Below, piece after piece: positions 58,893 through 64,000 of a DNA stretch of 64,000 nucleotides. The notes beneath the pieces were generated by a model. The model saw only the letters and a program-made list of their open reading frames with translations. It made no database searches and had not been told where the DNA came from. This DNA comes from Mycobacterium sp. 1164966.3 (lineage in GTDB: Bacteria; Actinomycetota; Actinomycetes; Mycobacteriales; Mycobacteriaceae). Position numbers and translations under genes: made by a program. Within the stretch, counting starts at the first letter, position 1. Each line of letters opens with the position of its first letter. The stretch covers positions 286,561 through 350,560 of the forward strand of contig NZ_LZSG01000001.1 in the NCBI RefSeq assembly GCF_001665395.1. Direction: 5' to 3'.

Positions 58893-59909
58893 GTGACTAG
58901 CGCATCGACCACCGTCGAACCGGCCCTGCCGGCCGCGAACGGACCGCTCTCGATGACCGTGCGCCGGGCCCTGACCGGGCCGTCGTCGCGCGACCAACTG
59001 AATCGCATCGGTGCATCGGTGCGCGATTCGGACCCTTACGGTCTTGACCTGCAGCTGGCCCTGTACATGTGCTACGAACTGCACTACCGGGGGTTTGCCG
59101 GCGTCGACCCCACGTGGGAGTGGAATCCGGCGCTGCTGCACCTGCGTGCCGAACTGGAGCGTGGCTTTCTGGCGGGCATACGCCGTGACGTCGGCGACAT
59201 CGAACCGGGCGACAGTGCGGCGGCCGAAATGGACGCGCTGTCCATCGAGCCCGTGGACGGCAACGGACCGTCGTACTATTTGCGCGATGCCGGCAGCTGG
59301 CAGCAGATGCGCGAATATTTCGCGCACCGCTCGCTGTATCACCTCAAGGAAGGCGATCCGCACGCCTGGGTGATTCCGCGGTTGACCGGCCGCGCCAAGG
59401 CGGCGTTCGTTGCGGTCGAATACGACGAGTACGGCGCCGGGCAGGCCGCGCGGCTGCATCAGCAGCTGTTCGCCGATCTGATGGCCGCGGCCGACCTGGA
59501 TTCGCGCTATCTGGCTTATCTGGATGCGGTTCCCGCCGAGTCGCTGGCGGTGGTGAATTTGATGTCGATGTTCGGCCTGCACCGGTGGCTGCGCGGTGCC
59601 GCGATCGGGCACTTCGCCGCTACCGAGATCACCTCGCCGCCGGGTTCCCGACGCATGGTCCAGGCGCTGCAGCGCATGTCGGCACCGGCGGCCTGTATCG
59701 CGTTCTACCAGGAGCACGTCGAGGCTGACGCGGTACACGAGCAGGTGGTGCGCCTCGATGTCGTCGGTGACCTGGTCGCGCGCGAGCCGAAGCTGGACCG
59801 CGACGTCGTCTTCGGAATGCGCGCACATGCGGTGGTGGAGAATCGCTTGGCGGACAATCTCATGGTGTGCTGGAAGCTGAACCAGTCATCGCTGCGGCGG
59901 CCCGTTTAG
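58893..59909 (+). CDS. Haem-oxygenase-like di-iron (iron-containing redox enzyme) family protein
   Basis: 338 residues from GTG at 58893; an ATG at 58815 would add 26 residues that overlap the promoter. All-alpha protein with the HDO pattern of acidic/His ligands: EYFAHRSLYHLKEGDPHAW, VEYDEYGAGQAARLHQQLF, FYQEHVEADAVHEQVV. Members use two irons to oxidise diverse substrates; the substrate here is unknown. It is on the same strand 99 bp after the RsbU hybrid and convergent with the CDGSH and methyltransferase genes, which recur with this family in other actinobacteria (from memory). Confidence 0.85.
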   Translation: MTSASTTVEPALPAANGPLSMTVRRALTGPSSRDQLNRIGASVRDSDPYGLDLQLALYMCYELHYRGFAGVDPTWEWNPALLHLRAELERGFLAGIRRDVGDIEPGDSAAAEMDALSIEPVDGNGPSYYLRDAGSWQQMREYFAHRSLYHLKEGDPHAWVIPRLTGRAKAAFVAVEYDEYGAGQAARLHQQLFADLMAAADLDSRYLAYLDAVPAESLAVVNLMSMFGLHRWLRGAAIGHFAATEITSPPGSRRMVQALQRMSAPAACIAFYQEHVEADAVHEQVVRLDVVGDLVAREPKLDRDVVFGMRAHAVVENRLADNLMVCWKLNQSSLRRPV

Positions 59910-59918
59910 CCGCCGCGT

Positions 59919-60113
59919 TCAACGCTTTTCGGTGATCCGGCAGCGCCGGTGGCTGGTGTCGCACATTGGATATTCCTTGCTGCGCGCACACGTGCAGACC
60001 GCCACCATGAACCGATCGGATTCGACGACGCCGCCGTCGGGCATCTCGATGCGCACCGGGCCGGAAATCAGCACCGGGCCCTTGGGCACCACTTGCACGC
60101 GGGTGGTAGTCAT
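59919..60113 (-). CDS. CDGSH-type iron-sulfur protein
   Basis: 64 residues from ATG at 60113. Cluster motif C-X-C-X8-C-X3-H seen as CTCARSKEYPMCDTSH near residues 42-57, with Asp-Thr-Ser replacing Asp-Gly-Ser. It follows a short beta region (GPVLISGPVRIEMPDGG). Such proteins hold a [2Fe-2S] cluster with three Cys and one His and transfer electrons or clusters. Its start overlaps the methyltransferase stop (ATGA). Confidence 0.88.
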   Translation of the reverse strand: MTTTRVQVVPKGPVLISGPVRIEMPDGGVVESDRFMVAVCTCARSKEYPMCDTSHRRCRITEKR

Positions 60114-60802
60114 GGCTTTTCGGCCCGAATGACAACCAGCTCTTCTTCGCGGCAGCCGCGCCGTAGCCGGCCGGTGTCCTCCAGCCACCGTGCCCGGGCG
60201 GTCAATACTGGGCCGAACGGAACCCATTGGGAGGCAACTACTCTGGCGCTCAGCCCGGTGGACCGCAGGAGGTCCAGCGACTGTTGCACACCGGCGAATG
60301 CCGACTGCACCAGTAGCAGGGATCCGCCGTGACACAACAGGTTTGTCGCCGATTCGCACAGGGGGTCGAGCACCAGGCGCCCGTCGGGACCGGCGTTGAA
60401 CGCCCAGGACGGTCCGGCGCTGGGTGCGATCAAGTCGGTGTCGTCGATGGGCGGTGTCGGCACATACGGCGGATTGGACACCACGACGTCAAACGGAGCG
60501 CAATCGAAGGCCCCGATCCAGGACCCCTCGCGGACATCGACATCCACCCCGGCGTCTACGGCGTTGTCACGCGAGCACCGCACGGCGTGCGGGCAAATGT
60601 CGAAGGCAGTGACGCTGGCACAGCCCATTTCGGCGGCAGCGATCGCGACGAAACCACTTCCGGTACACAGATCGAGAACCCGTCGGCCCGCCACAATTCC
60701 GGTCCACTTCATCGTGTCCACCAACAGCCGCGAATCGTATTGCGGCTGGTAGACGCTGACGGCGGGCAGGGCGGCATCCGCCACTTGATAGGTGGTCGTC
60801 AA
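60110..60802 (-). CDS. HemK2/MTQ2-like protein methyltransferase
   Basis: 230 residues from TTG at 60802, with GAAAGG upstream. SAM-binding motif VLDLCTGSGFVAIAAA (residues about 43-58), DIC at the acidic second strand, and the N-methyltransferase signature VSNPPYVPT (NPPY) near residue 108. The NPPY motif marks enzymes that methylate Gln or Asn side chains, as in release-factor methylation; the target is unknown here. Operon with the CDGSH gene. Confidence 0.88.
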   Translation of the reverse strand: MTTTYQVADAALPAVSVYQPQYDSRLLVDTMKWTGIVAGRRVLDLCTGSGFVAIAAAEMGCASVTAFDICPHAVRCSRDNAVDAGVDVDVREGSWIGAFDCAPFDVVVSNPPYVPTPPIDDTDLIAPSAGPSWAFNAGPDGRLVLDPLCESATNLLCHGGSLLLVQSAFAGVQQSLDLLRSTGLSARVVASQWVPFGPVLTARARWLEDTGRLRRGCREEELVVIRAEKP

Positions 60803-60867
60803 CGTAGGCCTTTCGGTGAATTTCCGCGGTCAATCCGATCGAGCCGCGATTACGGCACCACTGATTA

Positions 60868-60892
60868 ATGCCCGCAAACCGCTGCTTTAAAC
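60868..60892 (-). promoter_or_regulatory. SigF-like promoter of the methyltransferase-CDGSH operon
   Basis: On the minus strand GTTT (60892-60889), 15 bases, GGGCAT (60873-60868): one mismatch in the -10. Start near 60861, leader about 58 nt. Confidence 0.6.
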
Positions 60893-60912
60893 CCCGACGA
60901 CTGGCTGGGCAG

Positions 60913-61476
60913 CTATCGCGGTGCAGCGCTAGAGACGTGGGCGAATTGCTTGACAATCGTCGAGCAAAATGCCGGAAGATCTGACGGCGAGCGACTGGTG
61001 ATCAGATTGCCGTCGACAACCACTTCCTCATCGACCACATTGGCGCCGGCGTTCCGCAGGTCGGTGCGTATGCTCGCGTAAGAGGTCATCGTTCGTCCCG
61101 CCGTGACACCCGCCTCCACCAGCGTCCACGGGCCATGGCAGATCGCGGCGACCGGCTTTCCGGACTCGACGAAGTCGCGCACGAAGGCGACCGCGGACTC
61201 GTCTTTGCGCAGTTTGTCCGGGTTTACCGTGCCGCCGGGCAGCACCAGGCCGTCGAATTCGTCGGGCTTCGCATCCGATACCGCGCGATCGACAGCAAAT
61301 GCGCCAGCAGGCTCGAGATCGTGGTTGCGCGCTTGTATTTCGCCACGTTTCAGCGAAAGCACCTCGACTTGGGCTCCCGCCTGCGTCAATGCCGCGCGAG
61401 GCTGTTCGAGTTCAACTTTCTCCACTCCGTCGGCGGCCAGGATAGCGATCTTTTTACCTTGTAATCCGTGTGACAT
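60913..61476 (-). CDS. DJ-1/PfpI-family protein
   Basis: 187 residues, ATG with AAGGAGAA upstream. Class I amidotransferase-like fold: DGVEKVELEQPRAAL near the start, VLPGGTVNPDKLR, and the nucleophile elbow VAAICHGPWTLVEAG with Cys near 113 followed by His. PfpI/YhbO-like members act in glycation repair or proteolysis under stress. No SigF-like box is visible upstream. Confidence 0.9.
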   Translation of the reverse strand: MSHGLQGKKIAILAADGVEKVELEQPRAALTQAGAQVEVLSLKRGEIQARNHDLEPAGAFAVDRAVSDAKPDEFDGLVLPGGTVNPDKLRKDESAVAFVRDFVESGKPVAAICHGPWTLVEAGVTAGRTMTSYASIRTDLRNAGANVVDEEVVVDGNLITSRSPSDLPAFCSTIVKQFAHVSSAAPR

Positions 61477-61657
61477 CGGTATTCTCCTTCACTGAAAGCC
61501 AGCGCTTCAGAACGGCTTTCGCGCAGTTGAATCGAAAGTGTTCTCGTCCAATCACTTTGCAACTCAACCTGGGCGCCGGATGCCAACCGGATACCCGAGC
61601 GCCCACCGCCCAAACGCGCGGTGGTCAAAGCGATCCTCGGAGCGATCCTCGGAGCGG

Positions 61658-62644
61658 TCATTGAGCCGCGGCGCGCAGCGCCTCAAGCAACGGTTCGGCG
61701 GCTTCCTTGAGAAACAGGTCCTGCGTCTCGCCGCCGATCTGGATCAGCGCGACATCGGTGAACCCGGCCGTCCAGTACGGCCGGACGGCCTCGACGATCG
61801 CATCCAGGTCGGGGCCACACGGAATGCTCTCGGCGACATCTTCGGGACGTACGAATTGGGTGGCACCGTCGAAACCGGCGGGCGTCGGCAGGTCAGCGTT
61901 GACCGCCCAGCCGCCGCCGAACCAGCGGAACTGATCGTGTGCGCGTTCGACGGCGGCGTCTCGGTCGGGGTCCCAGCACACCGGAACCTGCCCGATCACC
62001 CGGCCGCCGCCGGCCACGTTGGCCGCCTGCCGGGCGGCGTGCCATGCGTCGACAAGTTCTTCGTCAGGCTGTACGGCAATCAGGTGGTCGGCGAGCTTGG
62101 CGAATTTGTCGACGCCCTTGGACCCGGCCATGGCCACCCCGATGCAGACCGGTACCTCGGGCACATCCCACAGTCGGGCCGAGTCGACCTGAAAATAATC
62201 GCCGCGCCAGTTCACCAGTTGCCCGCCGAACAGTTCGCGGATGATTTTGATGGCTTCTCGCAGCATGTCCTGTCGCCGCTCGACGGTCGGCCAGCCCTTG
62301 CCCACCACGTGCTCGTTGAGGTTCTCGCCGCTGCCCAGCCCGAGGGTGAAGCGTCCGTCGGCAAGAATCTGTACGGTCGCGGCTTGTTGAGCGACGATCG
62401 CGGGGTGATATCGCATCGTCGGACAGGTCACATAGGTGTACAGCTGCACCTTCTGGGTCATCTGTGCGACCGCGCCGAGCACCGCCCAGGCGTTGGGAGC
62501 GTGCCCCTGGGATACCAGCCAGGGCGAGAAGTGATCGCTGCAGACTTCGAAGTCGAAACCACACTCCTCAGCTGAAACCGCATAGCGCACAAGGTCTTTG
62601 GGCCCGCTCTGCTCGGTCATCAAGGTATAGCCGAACTTGGTCAT
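61658..62644 (-). CDS. F420-dependent luciferase-like oxidoreductase (FGD-like)
   Basis: 328 residues from ATG at 62644. TIM-barrel LLM enzyme: MTKFGYTLMTEQ, ECGFDFEVCSDHFSPWL, the cofactor loops LGLGSGENLNEH and RYHPAIVAQQAATV resemble F420-dependent glucose-6-phosphate dehydrogenase and relatives. Uses F420H2 or reduces F420; substrate unknown. A SigF-like promoter abuts the start (leader about 5 nt). Confidence 0.9.
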   Translation of the reverse strand: MTKFGYTLMTEQSGPKDLVRYAVSAEECGFDFEVCSDHFSPWLVSQGHAPNAWAVLGAVAQMTQKVQLYTYVTCPTMRYHPAIVAQQAATVQILADGRFTLGLGSGENLNEHVVGKGWPTVERRQDMLREAIKIIRELFGGQLVNWRGDYFQVDSARLWDVPEVPVCIGVAMAGSKGVDKFAKLADHLIAVQPDEELVDAWHAARQAANVAGGGRVIGQVPVCWDPDRDAAVERAHDQFRWFGGGWAVNADLPTPAGFDGATQFVRPEDVAESIPCGPDLDAIVEAVRPYWTAGFTDVALIQIGGETQDLFLKEAAEPLLEALRAAAQ

Positions 62645-62654
62645 AGCGACAGGG

Positions 62655-62679
62655 TTACCCGCGCTCCTGCGGAGCAAAC
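62655..62679 (-). promoter_or_regulatory. SigF-like promoter of the F420-dependent oxidoreductase gene
   Basis: On the minus strand GTTT (62679-62676), 15 bases, GGGTAA (62660-62655), one base from GGGTAT. Start near 62649, five bases before the ATG. Confidence 0.7.
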
Positions 62680-62686
62680 GATTCGG

Positions 62687-63151
62687 CTACAGCCGGTCTT
62701 TTACCGCCGCGGACAGCCGGGCACCGTCGGCTTTCCCTGCGGCGATCGCGGTGGCCGCCTTCATCACCAGACCCATCTGCTTCATGCTGGGCCGCTCGCC
62801 GATGGCCTCGGCCACCTCGGCGATGGCGGTGTCGGCCACGTCGGCGACCTCGGCCTCGGTGAGCGGCGTGGGCAGATATTCGTCGATGATCCGCGCCTCG
62901 GCGTGCTCGTTGGCCGCGAGCTCACCGCGGCCGTTCTGGGTGTAGATCTCGGCCGCCTCGCCGCGTTTGCGGGATTCCTTGGCCAACACCTGGATCACCT
63001 CGTCGTCGGAGAGCTCTCTGGCCTGCTTGCCGGAGACTTCCGCCGTCTGGATCGCGGCCAGCAGCATGCGCAGTGTCGCGGTGCGCAACTTATCCTGGGT
63101 CTTCATCGCTTGCGTCAGGTCCGCCCGAAGCCGCGATTTGAGTTCCGCCAT
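62687..63151 (-). CDS. GatB/YqeY domain protein (Rv3688c-like)
   Basis: 154 residues from ATG at 63151, the length remembered for Rv3688c. MAELKSRLRADLTQAMKTQD and the C-terminal MKQMGLVMKAATAIAAGKAD are the YqeY hallmarks. The domain resembles the tRNA-binding tail of GatB amidotransferase. The open frame continues to 63778 only because the rearranged Rv3689-like sequence beyond it happens to be open. Forty-two bp downstream of the F420 gene region, opposite orientation to the gene that follows. Confidence 0.92.
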   Translation of the reverse strand: MAELKSRLRADLTQAMKTQDKLRTATLRMLLAAIQTAEVSGKQARELSDDEVIQVLAKESRKRGEAAEIYTQNGRGELAANEHAEARIIDEYLPTPLTEAEVADVADTAIAEVAEAIGERPSMKQMGLVMKAATAIAAGKADGARLSAAVKDRL

Positions 63152-63224
63152 GACCGAAACGCTACTACCCGGGACCCCGGGCCCGACGTTGAGAAAAGGC
63201 CCGACCGCCGACAGGATGTAAGCC

Positions 63225-64000
63225 ATGACCAACGACGACGGCAGCTGCCTCCGGTGAGCACGCCGCCGCCTGCATATTCGGTGGATCCGCCGCCAGGGCC
63301 TATGGGCCCCGTGCCGCCCGGTTATCCCTCCCCTGCATACGGGCCGCCGCCCGGCTACGGCGCTGCGCCCCCTGGTTACGGCCACCGCGCCGGCGCCTTC
63401 CAGCAGCGAAAGGCCGATCAACGCGAGCAACCGTCCGCGGATCCTGACCCACGCCTCGCCGATCGTGATCGGGGACCCGAACACCGCCCGCCCGACGACG
63501 ACGGTGAGCATTCCGGACAGCAGGATGCCGCCCAGCCAGCTGACCAGGACACTGCCACCGATACCGAGCATCCAGCCGGCCGCGTCGGCCCAGGACAGCT
63601 CGGCGGCCGGGGAGGTTTTCAGCCGGCTGGCGGCGGCCAATGGGCCCAGCGTCGCGACGTAGCTGATGATCTGCATGACCAGCACTACCCCGGCGGTCAG
63701 CCCGATCGTCGCCTTCGGATTGGCGCGGATGTAGCCGACCGCACCATTGAAGATCTCGCTGAGGCCCAATGGCCGCAACGGGATGATGCCGGGCTTGACG
63801 GCGCCCGGGGCGAATGGTGGCGGACCGTAACCGGCCGGGAACCCGTAGCCCGGCGGGGCGCTATACCCCGGTGGCGGGCCGTAGCCGGGCGGGGGGTGTT
63901 CGGGTCCCCGATCACGATCGGCGAGGCGTGGGTCAGGATCCGCGGACGGTTGCTCGCGTTGATCGGCCTTTCGCTGCTGGAAGGCGCCGGCGCGGTGGCC
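63225..64000 (+). pseudogene. Rearranged Rv3689-like proline-rich membrane protein gene
   Basis: The expected protein starts MTNDDG and continues with Pro/Gly/Tyr repeats (PPPAYSVDPPPG, PPPGYGAAPPGYG), then a membrane domain (SEIFNGAVGYIRANPKATIG ... GRAVFGSPITIGEAW). Here the ATG at 63225 is out of frame with the repeats, consistent with a one-base deletion near 63242-63246. The Pro-rich part breaks off at 63380, and the continuation (repeats, membrane domain to GAGAVA) is on the minus strand from 63894 to 63380. The plus strand resumes only at 63898 with VFGSPITIG. A plus-strand frame from GTG 63254 to the window end is open but antisense in its middle. Confidence 0.8.
63380..64000. repeat. 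106-bp perfect inverted repeat with inverted loop
   Basis: 63380-63485 is the exact reverse complement of 63895-64000; the repeat may extend beyond the window. The 409-bp loop is the inverted middle of the Rv3689-like gene. Microhomology (GGCC at the left junction, GGGCGG at the right) marks both breakpoints. Confidence 0.93.

Noticed and set aside
62687..63778. A single 363-codon minus-strand protein joining YqeY to a membrane domain
   Set aside because: The join is created by the inverted segment of the Rv3689-like gene. YqeY ends its N-terminus at 63151 with the family length.

Overview
The window is high-GC (mid 60s percent) chromosomal DNA from a Mycobacterium, most likely a slow grower. 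Gene order follows, from memory, the M. tuberculosis block Rv3634c to Rv3689 almost gene for gene. Actinobacterial and mycobacterial hallmarks include two PPE genes, WhiB4, PonA2, CspA, MarP, RsfB, a Tad/Flp locus, and 6C-type and Ms1-type small RNAs. No insertion sequence, prophage or CRISPR array is visible.

Layout. 1-2.3 kb: start of a sugar-nucleotide epimerase (galE1) and a large membrane protein, then tRNA-Thr(CGT). 2.4-9.7 kb: DNA polymerase III delta-prime, a membrane adenylate cyclase, topA, a hypothetical protein and cspA. 10-13.6 kb: an MrfA/YprA-type helicase and a tandem-PAS protein. 13.6-18.3 kb: a Tad-like operon on the minus strand (tadZ-like ssd, tadA, tadB, tadC, flp, tadE, tadG-like), interrupted at the tadB/tadC junction by a 76-bp MIRU duplication. 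18.5-20 kb: two structured RNAs flanking a HAD phosphatase gene. 20-26 kb: a Fic-like hypothetical gene and dppABCD. 26-31 kb: a small anchored or exported protein, two PPE genes not expected here, and acs. 31-42.4 kb: conserved block with a secreted protease, ephE, marP, a NUDIX enzyme, a thioredoxin-like protein, nth, crp, a metallo-beta-lactamase-fold protein, RidA, bagAB and whiB4. 42.7-51 kb: ponA2, a metallophosphatase, a PLP enzyme, tRNA-Pro(CGG), a small DUF6131 protein, a secreted DUF4185 (candidate GH183 arabinanase) and cyp137. 51-53.6 kb: small envelope and stress-type genes.

The most interesting accessory region is 53.6-62.7 kb. The conserved rsfB gene (SigF anti-anti-sigma factor) faces an apparently complete stressosome operon: rsbR, rsbS, rsbT, an rsbX-like phosphatase, and a 740-aa hybrid with RsbU-N, PAS, GAF, PP2C and HATPase domains. 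Right after it lie genes for a haem-oxygenase-like di-iron protein, a CDGSH iron-sulfur protein, a HemK2-like methyltransferase, a PfpI/DJ-1 protein and an F420-dependent oxidoreductase. Three of these transcription units carry SigF-like promoters (GTTT-N15-GGGTAT or one-base variants) close upstream. The inferred circuit is: stress, then RsbR/RsbS, RsbT, hybrid phosphatase, RsfB, SigF, and finally adjacent redox genes.

The window ends in an Rv3689-like membrane-protein gene with a perfect 106-bp inverted repeat, an inverted middle and an apparent frameshift. This is either a template-switch rearrangement or an assembly artefact.
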